NCBI GenBank assembly: GCA_904386005.1
Contig: CAJFKR010000010.1
Coordinates: forward strand, 1-47,295
Origin: Candidatus Flemingiibacterium merdigallinarum
Lineage (GTDB): Bacteria > Bacillota > Clostridia > Oscillospirales > CAG-272
Direction of reading: 5' to 3'
DNA: 47,295 bases
The notes under the pieces: model-generated
The model's input: the letters and a program-made list of their open reading frames with translations, nothing else
Databases searched by the model: none
What the model was told of the DNA's origin: nothing
Shown: positions 15,873 through 23,954 of the stretch, piece after piece
How the letters are laid out: the number at the start of each line of letters is the position of its first letter
Position numbering within the stretch: position 1 is the stretch's first letter
Made by a program: the position numbers and the translations under genes

Positions 15873-17048
15873 TTATTTTCCCGCTTTGAGCTCGGAGATG
15901 AACTCCTCCATCCGCTCGAGCGCAGTCTTGATGTGATCGACCGAATACGCGTAGGATATCCGCGCAAAACCCTCTCCGCAGTCTCCGAACGCGTTGCCCG
16001 GCACTATAGCGACGCCCTTTTCGTCGAGCAGCCGCTGACAGAACTCGTCGCTCGTAAGACCGAAATCGCCGATTCGCGGAAATACATAAAACGCTCCCCG
16101 CGCTTCGAAGCACTCGAGCCCGATTTCGCGCAGTCGGCTGATTATGTATTTCCGGCGGCGATTGTATTCGGAAGCCATCATCTCGATGTCCTCGTCGCCG
16201 TTGCGCAGAGCCTCAATCGCCGCCAATTGGCTTGTCGTAGGCGCGCACATTATCGCGTATTGATGTATCTTGTGCATCTCGGTGACCAGCGGAGCGGGCG
16301 CGGCGAGATAGCCGAGCCGCCAGCCGGTCATCGCGTATGCTTTCGAAAAGCCGGAGACCGTGATCGTCCGCTCCCACATCCCGTCGATTGTCGCAATCGA
16401 TGTGTGACGCGTGCCATACGTCAGCTCAGCATAAATCTCGTCCGATAATAACATTATGTCGGTATCGCGCAGAACAGCAGCCAGTCCCTCCAGCTCGTCG
16501 TGGGTCAGTATCGCGCCGGTCGGATTGTTCGGGAACGGCAATACAAGCAGCTTTGTCCTCGGAGTTATCGCCGCGCGCAGAGCGTCAGGCGTCAGCTTGA
16601 AATCATCTTTTGCGGTCGTCTCAATAAACACCGGCTTGCCATGTGCCAGCTCGACTATCGGTCCGTAGCAGACAAACGACGGCACCGGAATTATAACCTC
16701 GTCACCCGGATTCACAAGCGCGCGCACAGCGAGGTCGATAGCCTCGCTGCCGCCTACCGTGACAATGACTTCGTTTTTCGGATTGTACGCCATCCCGAAG
16801 CGTCGCCCGAGATAGTTGCTGATTTCGACCCGCAGCTCGGGTATGCCGTTGTTCGACGTATAGAAGGTTCTTCCCTTTTCAAGGCTCTCGATTCCGACCT
16901 CGCGGATGTGATAGGGCGTCATGAAGTCGGGCTCGCCGACAGTCAGCGATATCACATCCTTGCGGTCGCCAAGCAGGTCGAAGAACTTTCGTATGCCGGA
17001 CGGCTTGATTTTCTGTACAGTTTCGGATAAAATTGCGCTGTAGTCCAC
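15873..17048 (-). CDS. PLP-dependent class I/II aminotransferase
   Basis: 391 residues, using a GTG start at 17048 that directly abuts the upstream TAA stop. Fold-type I features: GEPDF near 40, GGSEAIDLA, FPNNPTGA, SDEIYAEL, the PLP lysine in SGFSKAYAMTGWRLGY (K236), and the C-terminal arginine region in GFARISYAYS. It is closest in pattern to aspartate or aromatic aminotransferases of the PatA/AspC group. The preceding gene is an Lrp-type regulator in the same operon, a common arrangement in which the regulator senses an amino acid and controls the transaminase. The exact amino-acid substrate is not determined. Confidence 0.92.
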   Translation of the reverse strand: MDYSAILSETVQKIKPSGIRKFFDLLGDRKDVISLTVGEPDFMTPYHIREVGIESLEKGRTFYTSNNGIPELRVEISNYLGRRFGMAYNPKNEVIVTVGGSEAIDLAVRALVNPGDEVIIPVPSFVCYGPIVELAHGKPVFIETTAKDDFKLTPDALRAAITPRTKLLVLPFPNNPTGAILTHDELEGLAAVLRDTDIMLLSDEIYAELTYGTRHTSIATIDGMWERTITVSGFSKAYAMTGWRLGYLAAPAPLVTEMHKIHQYAIMCAPTTSQLAAIEALRNGDEDIEMMASEYNRRRKYIISRLREIGLECFEARGAFYVFPRIGDFGLTSDEFCQRLLDEKGVAIVPGNAFGDCGEGFARISYAYSVDHIKTALERMEEFISELKAGK

Positions 17049-17543
17049 TTATAATGTCCCTCTTTCGTCTATTTCGCAGGGACCGTAGACCACGCCCTTG
17101 TCCTTGTATTTGCGGAGCACGAAATGTGTCGCGGTCGCGACGATATACTCCATCGGCGCCAGCTTCTGCGCGACAAAATACGCGACCTCCTTCATCGTCC
17201 GCCCCTCGATGAAAACCGCGAGATCGAAGCTGCCGCTCATTAAATATAGCGACTTTACCTCTGGGTAATTGTATATCTTCTCGGCGACACGGTCAAATCC
17301 GCGGTCGCGCTGCGGAGCTACTTTCAATTCAATCAGCGCGGTGACATACTCGCGGTCGGTTTTGTCCCAGTCGATCAGCGTCTTGTAGCCGAGTATGACC
17401 CCGTCGCGCTCGTACGCCGTCATCATCTCGGATATATCTCCGACATCCTTGTCGAGCATAGTCGAAAGCTGCTCGGGCGTCAGCCGCGCGTCGTTTTCAA
17501 GCAGCGTCAGAAACTCAAAATCATTTTTCTTATTTTCACTCAT
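17049..17543 (-). CDS. Lrp/AsnC-family transcriptional regulator
   Basis: The frame stays open upstream, but ATG at 17543 is chosen because AAAGGA lies about 11 bp before it; this gives 164 residues of normal Lrp length. The N-terminal helix-turn-helix is in LTLLENDARLTPEQLSTMLDKDVGDISEMMTAYERDG, followed by GYKTLIDWDK and an RAM/AsnC-type effector domain (VKSLYLMSGSFDLAVFIEG; KEVAYFVAQKL). Its stop codon is immediately followed by the GTG of the aminotransferase, so the two are translationally coupled. It probably responds to an amino acid and regulates its own operon. Confidence 0.9.
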   Translation of the reverse strand: MSENKKNDFEFLTLLENDARLTPEQLSTMLDKDVGDISEMMTAYERDGVILGYKTLIDWDKTDREYVTALIELKVAPQRDRGFDRVAEKIYNYPEVKSLYLMSGSFDLAVFIEGRTMKEVAYFVAQKLAPMEYIVATATHFVLRKYKDKGVVYGPCEIDERGTL

Positions 17544-17820
17544 CTGAAACGAAATCCTTTCAAGTAGTATATATATTATCGTGTCAAGCCTGTGAAAGCA
17601 ACGACAGCAGCGGCAATTATACAGCACGATAACATTGCGCAACCGCGTGAACGTATCTTTTGGGGTTACGCGATTACATTTATACGTGTCGTCAGCTTTC
17701 GCCCGCGCAGGGCCGCTGCAAGCAGCGGGTGCAGTCGTCAATGCACGTCCGTCCCGCGCCGAATTCGCGGTATATCAATATCTAATATGTAGAAATGCAG
17801 ACTTATAATAATTATTGAAG
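17544..17820. other. Upstream region of the Lrp operon, no gene
   Basis: Minus-strand TTGACA and TATAAT-like elements occur here but not at a convincing mutual spacing, so the operon promoter is not assigned. It contains dispersed repeat D copy 1 (17664-17738). Confidence 0.5.
17664..17738. repeat. Dispersed 75-bp repeat D, copy 1
   Basis: It aligns without gaps to 46601-46675: the first 14 bp (GGTTACGCGATTAC) and the last ~37 bp are identical, the middle has about nine differences. The conserved end contains CCGCTGC-AA-GCAGCGG, a perfect hairpin. No open frame is shared by both copies in a convincing way. Confidence 0.85.
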
Positions 17821-17957
17821 AAATTCGCCGCAGGCGAATTTCAACCAAAGCTCTCCGGCGAAGCCGGAGACCACTCTCTCGCCGCAGGCGAGACCACTCT
17901 CCACTCTCTCCGGCGAAGCCGGAGACCACTCTTTCATCAACGCCGGAGACCACTCTT
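17821..17957. repeat. Modular hairpin array A
   Basis: Successive perfect hairpins with 3-nt loops: AAATTCGCC-GCA-GGCGAATTT (17821-17841), TCTCCGGC-GAA-GCCGGAGA (17852-17870), TCTCGCC-GCA-GGCGAGA (17877-17893), TCTCCGGC-GAA-GCCGGAGA again (17907-17925), then two degenerate half-units. Each is followed by the linker CCACTCT. The array lies just beyond the stop of the MutS-like gene. Related arrays occur at 24701 and 38332. Confidence 0.9.
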
Positions 17958-17967
17958 TCGTCAACGC

Positions 17968-19584
17968 CTAACTTTTCTTCTCGTCCGCCTTCTTCGCCTT
18001 GACGCGATCCATAATCCGGTCGTAGGACAGACCGAACTTCTCGGCAATGTCGCGCGCGTAGGACTTGCCGTCCGGCTTCGCGCGGATTATCTCAAAGCTG
18101 CGCTCGCTGCCGTGAATGCCGGCGACCAGCGTGTCGATCGGTACGCCGCCCTCGGCACGGCACTTCGCGTTGATCTCGTCGAGCTGATTCGATAGCTCGT
18201 GCAGATGAGTCGAGAACAGGCAGCGACAACCGATGATCGAAAATCCGGTCAGCACCTCCGACGCGATGTACGACGCCTCATACGAGCCGGTCGACGAGAA
18301 CGACTCGTCAAGTAAAATCAAGCTGCGGCTGTCGAGCGTGTCGAATATCTTGTTCAGACGGTCGCACTCCTCGCCGAGTCTTCCCTTCTCTATCGTGTCG
18401 TCGCCGTCGCTGCCGGTCGGGAAGTGCGTGTAGATCGCCGTCACCGGAGATATCACCGCCGAGTCTGCCGGGACCGGCAGTCCGAGCTGCGCGAGTGCCT
18501 GTACCTGTCCGACCGCGCAGGTGATGACCGATTTGCCGCCGCGGTTCGGTCCGGTCAGGACGTATATCTTCGCGTTCTCGTCAAAGTCGATGTCGTTCTT
18601 GACCATCTTGGAGTCGACCTTGAGCGCGACGCAGGGGTTGTATATCCCCTTTACATTGAATTCCTTGTCGTCCATCGGCGCGATTTTCGGCGTCGCGAGA
18701 GCGAGTCCGCGCGACTTAAGCGCGAGCAGCAGGTGCTGCGCCTTGGTCAGAAACTCGATCTCGGGCATTATGCGCAGAAGAAAGTCGGTATTCGACAATA
18801 CATATGACTGCACCAGCTGCCGCCACTGCCGCACGTCGGCCTTGAATATATCGTTCATCGCGTTGTTGAACGCGTTCGTGAACGCGATTTTCGCGTTGTC
18901 GGTGTTCGAGCGCGTGTAGGGCACGAGCGGCGCGATGCAGGTGTAGTCGTCGTCCTTGAAGTCCATGCGCAGTATCTTGTCTATCACCTTGCCCGACTTG
19001 AACGTGTCGGCGTTCAGGCTGACTACGCCCGCGTCGACCGGTCGGAACTCGCTGTCGAGGTTGACGCCTATCGTAATCGACTTGACCTCGTGTACCTTCG
19101 CGGTCAGCTCGCCTAATTGCTTGTTCAGATTGCGGTAGTATTCACTTTCGGAAAGCTCGGTCACCGTCTCGGTCATGCGGCGGAACGCGCTCGACTTGAC
19201 ATTGCCGCGCACCGCCTGAAAGCCCTTCGCGAGCTTTGACACGATGTCGATGTATAGTTCGATTTCGGTTATGCTGTAGAGATAGTTCTTCGCGACCTCG
19301 GTCTCGGATTTGATCCGCCGCAGCTCGACAATGTCGGAAAGCAGCTTAAGCGTACCCTTTAATGTGTCGACAATGGTCGGATTTTCGAGCATATCGCTTA
19401 ACGTCTCGTTGCGGTATTCGATAGTCTCGCGGTCGGTGGTCATGTAGTCGCTGAGGTTTGAGTTTTTGAGATCAATTAAGAAATCAAGCCCCAGCTCAGT
19501 TATGACCTCGTCGGTGATACTTACATGGTCGTCTCGGTTCTGGTCGCCGTTCGGATATAATAAGCTGAAATTGGAATCAAGCAT
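17968..19584 (-). CDS. Reduced MutS-family ATPase (no mismatch-recognition or Smr domain)
   Basis: 538 residues; ATG at 19584 follows GGAG. The N-terminal half is helical lever/clamp-like (DRETIEYRNETLSDMLENP; LLSDIVELRRIK). The C-terminal half is a MutS-type ATPase: Walker A GPNRGGKS, Walker B LILLDESFSSTGSYEAS and STHLHEL. Length is well short of MutS (about 850) and of MutS2 (about 780), and neither the FYE mismatch-binding N-terminus nor a Smr nuclease end is visible. It therefore belongs to the small MutS-related group of uncertain role rather than to canonical mismatch repair, which is encoded separately at 38959. It is 30 bp downstream of the PHP phosphatase gene and probably co-transcribed with it. 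Confidence 0.85.
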   Translation of the reverse strand: MLDSNFSLLYPNGDQNRDDHVSITDEVITELGLDFLIDLKNSNLSDYMTTDRETIEYRNETLSDMLENPTIVDTLKGTLKLLSDIVELRRIKSETEVAKNYLYSITEIELYIDIVSKLAKGFQAVRGNVKSSAFRRMTETVTELSESEYYRNLNKQLGELTAKVHEVKSITIGVNLDSEFRPVDAGVVSLNADTFKSGKVIDKILRMDFKDDDYTCIAPLVPYTRSNTDNAKIAFTNAFNNAMNDIFKADVRQWRQLVQSYVLSNTDFLLRIMPEIEFLTKAQHLLLALKSRGLALATPKIAPMDDKEFNVKGIYNPCVALKVDSKMVKNDIDFDENAKIYVLTGPNRGGKSVITCAVGQVQALAQLGLPVPADSAVISPVTAIYTHFPTGSDGDDTIEKGRLGEECDRLNKIFDTLDSRSLILLDESFSSTGSYEASYIASEVLTGFSIIGCRCLFSTHLHELSNQLDEINAKCRAEGGVPIDTLVAGIHGSERSFEIIRAKPDGKSYARDIAEKFGLSYDRIMDRVKAKKADEKKS

Positions 19585-19614
19585 TCTCCATATTCCTTCG
19601 TTTTATAATTGTGA

Positions 19615-20424
19615 TTATTCAATGAAGCCGATATCGCGTAGCATATCTGCCGCGCGGTCAAAGCCGTTCGCGAGCCGGTCGCATCTGTGAGCGTCCGAGC
19701 CGAGCGTCAGTGTTCTGCCGCCGCAGTCGTAATATAGCCGCAGAAGCGACTCGTTCGGCATTGTCGCGCCGCCGTCCTGCGTGAGCCCCGACGTGTTGAC
19801 CTCGAGCGCGATCCCCTGCTCGATAACTATATGGAACAGCTCTCTGAAGCGCTGCTCGTATTTCATGAAGTCGAAGCTGACGCCGCACTTTTTGAGGTAG
19901 CGCCCGATGTAATTGATGTGAGCGAGCGTCGAGATCTTCGAAAAGCGCGCGACCTCGCAGAGCTCGTCGATCGAGCGTCGGACTAAAAGGTCGATGTGCT
20001 CATATGTCATCACGTCATAGCGTAAAAAGCAGAAGTCGGGGTAATTTTTCAGATTGTGCAGCGAGCCGATTATAAAATCAAAGTTGTATTTCTCTAGCAG
20101 ACGCTTCGACTCCTCGGGGCGCGCGTGCGGCTGACCAAGCTCGATTCCGTAGAGTATCTCGAGCTGTCCGGCGCATTTATCGCGCACAGCCGTCACCGCG
20201 CGGTATATCTCGTCGGCGGGATATGGCGGGTAGATGCCGTCGAGTATGTCGTCGATGTCGCAGTGGTCACAGAGCGCGATTGTATTAAGCTTGCGCTTTA
20301 TTGCTTCGTCGGCTATTCGGTCGGGCAGCGCGAGCCCGTCCTTGTCGCCGTCGAACGAAAATTCGGTGTGTACGTGCAGATCGCACCGGGTCAGCCATTC
20401 CCCGGCGGGCTTTATTGAAAACAA
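19615..20424 (-). CDS. PHP-domain phosphoesterase (histidinol-phosphatase type)
   Basis: 269 residues from a TTG start at 20424, supported by GGAGG 9 bp upstream. PHP metal-binding motifs appear in the usual order: DLHVHTEFSFDG, CDHCDID, GIELGQPH, GSLHNLKN, LAHINYIGRY and GSDAHRCDRLA. These are the trinuclear-metal ligands of the family; members hydrolyse phosphomonoesters such as histidinol phosphate. No his biosynthesis genes are nearby, so the substrate may differ. The downstream partner is the reduced MutS-family ATPase; the pair forms a minus-strand operon ending near the hairpin array at 17957. Confidence 0.88.
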   Translation of the reverse strand: MFSIKPAGEWLTRCDLHVHTEFSFDGDKDGLALPDRIADEAIKRKLNTIALCDHCDIDDILDGIYPPYPADEIYRAVTAVRDKCAGQLEILYGIELGQPHARPEESKRLLEKYNFDFIIGSLHNLKNYPDFCFLRYDVMTYEHIDLLVRRSIDELCEVARFSKISTLAHINYIGRYLKKCGVSFDFMKYEQRFRELFHIVIEQGIALEVNTSGLTQDGGATMPNESLLRLYYDCGGRTLTLGSDAHRCDRLANGFDRAADMLRDIGFIE

Positions 20425-20661
20425 GCGAATAAACCTCCATGTATATGAATGTGACTTTGTGCCGGCAAGGTCCGCCTTTCTTCGTCATTGTTTTTACCGG
20501 CTTCGCGAAATAAAATCGCTTTCTGCGACAGCGAGACCGCAAAACTCGTGAGTTAGAAGGATCAATCTATCAAACCTCAGCTGCATCAGCTTCTCTTCTT
20601 TATATTTTAGCACATTTTCGCTCATACGGCAAGTATATTCGATAAAGTTTATAAAAAAATA
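20425..20661. other. Divergent intergenic region (PHP gene / uxaC), no gene
   Basis: Contains the GGAGG and probable promoter area for the minus-strand PHP gene, and AT-rich DNA leading into the uxaC promoter. No conserved RNA or small gene recognised. Confidence 0.5.
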
Positions 20662-20690
20662 TTGAAATTATTCCGAATCTGTGGTAGAAT
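20662..20690 (+). promoter_or_regulatory. Sigma-A promoter for the uxaC operon
   Basis: TTGAAA (20662-20667), 17-bp spacer, TAGAAT (20685-20690), leaving a ~100-nt leader that includes a GCCGC-GAA-GCGGC hairpin-like string near 20722. Confidence 0.65.
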
Positions 20691-20793
20691 AGGTTTGTAA
20701 GCATCCTGCCGCCGACTGGCGCCGCGAAGCGGCATACAGAAATTCAGTCAAGCGGCACATACGTTTGAATTAAATCTGTTAGGAGATGTAGCA

Positions 20794-22215
20794 ATGAAAA
20801 CCTTTATGGGTAAAAACTTCCTGCTCGATACCGACACGGCAAAGCTGCTCTACCACAATTACGCCGAGAAGCTGCCGATAATCGACTACCACTGCCATGT
20901 TTCGCCCAAAGAGATCGCAGAGGATAAAACCTACTCGAACATCACCGAGCTTTGGCTCGGCGGCGACCACTATAAATGGCGCGCTATGCGCTGCTGTGGT
21001 GTGCCGGAGGATTTCATCACCGGCGACGCGTCCGATTACGACAAGTTCCGCGCGTGGTGCCAGTCGATGCCGAAGCTCATCGGCAACCCGCTCTACCACT
21101 GGTCGCACCTCGAGCTGAAGCGTTATTTCGACTGCGACCTCATCATCAACGAGAAGAACTGCGACGAAATCTGGCGTATCTGCAACGAAAAGCTCGCCGA
21201 CCCGTCTATGAGCGTTCGCAACATCATCAAGAACTCGGGCGTCAAGCTGCTCTGCACGACCGACGACCCGTCCGACACGCTTGAGTGGCACAAGCTGCTC
21301 GCCGAGGACGACAGCTTCGACGTGCAGGTTCTGCCCGCGTTCCGTCCTGACAAGGGCGTCAACATCAACAAGCCGGGCATCACCCCATACATAAAGAAGC
21401 TCGGCGAAGCCGCCGGAGTCGATATCACCGACTTTGCGTCGCTCAAGCAGGCGTATCTGAACCGGCTCGACCTGTTCGAGTCGTACGGCTGCCGCACCGC
21501 TGACCACGGCTTCGACGAGTATCGCAGCTATATCTCGTGCAGCGAATACGAAGCCGACCTCATATTCAAGAAAGCGCTCGCTTCGGATGGCGCCGATGTC
21601 GACGACGACGAGCTGTACAAGTTCAAGACGCAGCTCTTATCCTTCCTCGCGTCCGAATATAAGCAGCGCGGATTCGTCATGCAGATTCACTTCGGCGTTC
21701 TGCGCAATCAGAACAGCCGTATGTTTGAAGCAAAAGGTCCGGACACCGGATTCGACACAATCGGCAACTACGACATGATCGGCGCGCTCTCACGTCTGCT
21801 CGACCGCATGGATTCGGACGACGCGCTGCCGCGCACCATACTCTATTCGATCAATCCGACCGACAGTCCGGCGGTCGCCGCGCTCTGCGGCTGCTTCGAG
21901 CTTTCGGGCGACGGCAAGCCGAAGGTAGTGCAGGGCTCGGCATGGTGGTTCAGCGATCACATCGACGGTATGCGCCGCCAGATGACCGACTTCGCGAACC
22001 TGTCCGCGTTCGGCAATTTCCTCGGTATGCTCACCGACTCGCGCTCGTTCATCTCGTATACCCGCCACGAATACTTCCGCCGCATCCTCTGCTCGCTGCT
22101 CGGAAGCTGGGTCGAGAATGGCGAATATCCGGCTGACCTCGAGTCGCTCGCCGAGCTGGTAGCCGATATCTGCTACAACAACGCGAAGAATTTCTTCGGG
22201 TTCAAGATCCTGTAA
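20794..22215 (+). CDS. uxaC: Glucuronate (uronate) isomerase
   Basis: 473 residues, normal family length; ATG at 20794 follows TTAGGAG. It converts D-glucuronate to D-fructuronate and D-galacturonate to D-tagaturonate, the first step of hexuronate breakdown. Family landmarks: MGKNFLLDTDTAKLLYH, IDYHCHVSPKEIAED (metal-binding His pair of the amidohydrolase-like barrel), ITELWLGGDHYKWRAMR, LCTTDDPSDTLEWH, VLPAFRPDKG, MQIHFGVLRNQN, and SAWWFSDH-IDGM near the C-terminus. It heads a plus-strand cluster with a sugar isomerase/epimerase, pointing to use of uronic acids from plant or host polysaccharides. Other uxa/uxu genes are not in the window. Confidence 0.96.
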   Translation: MKTFMGKNFLLDTDTAKLLYHNYAEKLPIIDYHCHVSPKEIAEDKTYSNITELWLGGDHYKWRAMRCCGVPEDFITGDASDYDKFRAWCQSMPKLIGNPLYHWSHLELKRYFDCDLIINEKNCDEIWRICNEKLADPSMSVRNIIKNSGVKLLCTTDDPSDTLEWHKLLAEDDSFDVQVLPAFRPDKGVNINKPGITPYIKKLGEAAGVDITDFASLKQAYLNRLDLFESYGCRTADHGFDEYRSYISCSEYEADLIFKKALASDGADVDDDELYKFKTQLLSFLASEYKQRGFVMQIHFGVLRNQNSRMFEAKGPDTGFDTIGNYDMIGALSRLLDRMDSDDALPRTILYSINPTDSPAVAALCGCFELSGDGKPKVVQGSAWWFSDHIDGMRRQMTDFANLSAFGNFLGMLTDSRSFISYTRHEYFRRILCSLLGSWVENGEYPADLESLAELVADICYNNAKNFFGFKIL

Positions 22216-22323
22216 TTTCGCTTACATCAAATCCTACAAGTAAACCGCGGGACAGCGCCGCAGAACGGCGCACCGCCCCGTGCATATAAAAAGCATTTAA
22301 CTTTTGAAAGAGAGGAAAATATC

Positions 22324-23175
22324 ATGAAAATCTCAGTCACATCCTACAGCTACGGTCAGTACATCAACGAGGACAAGCTCGGTCTTATGGGCATTATCGA
22401 CAACGCCGCCGAAATGGGATTCGAGGGAATCGAGTTCTCCGAGGGCGGCTGGTCGAACAACCTCGACCTCGCTGTCGCGGAAAAGATCAAGGAGCGCTGC
22501 GCCGAGCGCGGACTTGAGGTCGTGTCCTACTGTGTAGGCGCAAACTTCCTCGCCGCCGACCTTGACGCCGAGATCGAGCGTGTGAAGAAGCAGGTAGACT
22601 TCGCCGCCGCTATGGGCACGAAGAATATGCGCCACGACGTCGGCTACGGCTTCTCGGGACGCAAATATTCCATCGGCTATGACGACGCTCTGCCCTATCT
22701 CGCGAAGGGCGCGCTCGAGGTCACGAAGTACGCCGAGCAGAAAGGCGTCGGCACGATGACCGAAAATCACGGCTACTTCTCGCAGGACGCGGCGCGCGTT
22801 GAAAAGCTCATCAACACGGTCGCTCACCCGAACTTCGGCGCGCTCGTCGACATCGGTAACTTTATGTGCGCCGACGAGGATCCGGTCAAGTCGGTCGGCA
22901 TCATGGCTCCGTATGCTAAGCACGTCCACGCCAAGGACTTCCACTGGAAGAGCGGCATGGAGCAGAATCCCGGAGAGGGCTGGTTCCAGACCCGCGCGAT
23001 GAACTATATACGCGGAGCTATCATCGGACAGGGCGAAGCTAAGGTATATCAGAGCATCAAGATCCTGAAGAAGGCCGGCTACGACGGCTACATCACCGTT
23101 GAGTTCGAGGGCATGGAGGACAATCTTAAGGGCATCCGCATCGGCAAGGACAATCTGGCAAGATTTATTGGCTGA
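22324..23175 (+). CDS. Sugar phosphate isomerase/epimerase (TIM barrel, xylose-isomerase-like)
   Basis: 283 residues; ATG at 22324 follows AGAGAGGAAA. This AP-endonuclease-2/IolE-type barrel shows the expected metal ligands in order: Glu in FEGIEFSEGG, Glu in MTENHGYFSQD, Asp in GALVDIGNF, His in HVHAKDFHW and Glu in ITVEFEGMED. Such enzymes isomerise or epimerise keto-sugars. Its position about 110 bp after uxaC suggests a role in the same uronate pathway, for instance on a tagaturonate- or fructuronate-type intermediate, but the precise reaction is not readable. Its stop overlaps the next start by one base (TGATG). Confidence 0.9.
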   Translation: MKISVTSYSYGQYINEDKLGLMGIIDNAAEMGFEGIEFSEGGWSNNLDLAVAEKIKERCAERGLEVVSYCVGANFLAADLDAEIERVKKQVDFAAAMGTKNMRHDVGYGFSGRKYSIGYDDALPYLAKGALEVTKYAEQKGVGTMTENHGYFSQDAARVEKLINTVAHPNFGALVDIGNFMCADEDPVKSVGIMAPYAKHVHAKDFHWKSGMEQNPGEGWFQTRAMNYIRGAIIGQGEAKVYQSIKILKKAGYDGYITVEFEGMEDNLKGIRIGKDNLARFIG

Positions 23176-23864
23176 TGTCCGAACCTAAAAAAAAGACAAG
23201 AGAAAGCCGTAAAAAGACCGCCGCTATATTAATAGCGGCGGCTCTCGGCGTATGCGTCGTCGGACTGTTCTTTCTTAATACCGGCGACCTCACATTCGAC
23301 TTCGACTTCCTGTTCGAGCCGGAGGAGACTGTGCAGTATGTATACAGCGGCGACGGCGTACATCGCATCAGCCTGTATGAACCCGACTGGGACTCGAATA
23401 TACTCGAGGACCCCGAATATCTCGACAAGAACCGGTATATCACATATGTCGACGGCGGGTTGTCAATCACGATAGTCGATGAAGATTACTCGGATTACGG
23501 AGAGCCGGTAGAGCTGCTCGCGAATTATTTAAACGCGCTGATCATGGGCGACGCAGAGCTTGCAAACAGCTATTTTGCGGACAGCTACTTCGATGAAAAT
23601 TCGCCGCTTGACAAGATTACGATGCAGAAGCTCTATAACATTTCGATTGAATATATCGCAAGAGCCGACAAGGATCTCCCAGACCTCGGCAATGTAACCC
23701 AGTATGTATATAAGCTCAGCTATATGATTATGGAAAACGACGGCACCTTCCGTTCCGACGTCACAAGCGACGCGATCAAGCCACAGTTTTACACAATTAT
23801 CGAGACGTCGAACGGACTTGAGATCTACGATGTCGACAGCTATTATGATCCTTTTGAGGAGTAA
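23175..23864 (+). CDS. Membrane-anchored protein of unknown function
   Basis: 229 residues, not recognised. A short Lys/Arg-rich cytoplasmic N-terminus (EPKKKTRESRKK) is followed by one transmembrane helix at about residues 17-35 (AAILIAAALGVCVVGLFFL). The remaining ~190 residues are acidic and predicted outside the cell. They include a segment (about 110-140: VELLANYLNALIMGDAELAN) that resembles the start of NTF2-like or DUF4829-like extracytoplasmic domains, but this is a weak impression. It starts within the stop codon of the upstream epimerase gene, so it is translationally coupled to it despite no obvious metabolic link. Confidence 0.75.
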   Translation: MSEPKKKTRESRKKTAAILIAAALGVCVVGLFFLNTGDLTFDFDFLFEPEETVQYVYSGDGVHRISLYEPDWDSNILEDPEYLDKNRYITYVDGGLSITIVDEDYSDYGEPVELLANYLNALIMGDAELANSYFADSYFDENSPLDKITMQKLYNISIEYIARADKDLPDLGNVTQYVYKLSYMIMENDGTFRSDVTSDAIKPQFYTIIETSNGLEIYDVDSYYDPFEE

Positions 23865-23954
23865 TCGGATAATAAACCTTAAAAACGGTATGACATAGTT
23901 TTATGTCTTTTCTGATCGTCTTTTCAATTTCGCAGCTATTCTGAAAGGAACAAT

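Noticed and set aside
17821-17957. Array A as a CRISPR array
   Set aside because: The constant part is only 7 bp, the variable parts are perfect palindromes that recur, and there are no cas genes.
17815-18195. Open frame running through hairpin array A into the MutS-like gene (antisense)
   Set aside because: Composition follows the repeats and the antisense of a clear gene; no start signal.
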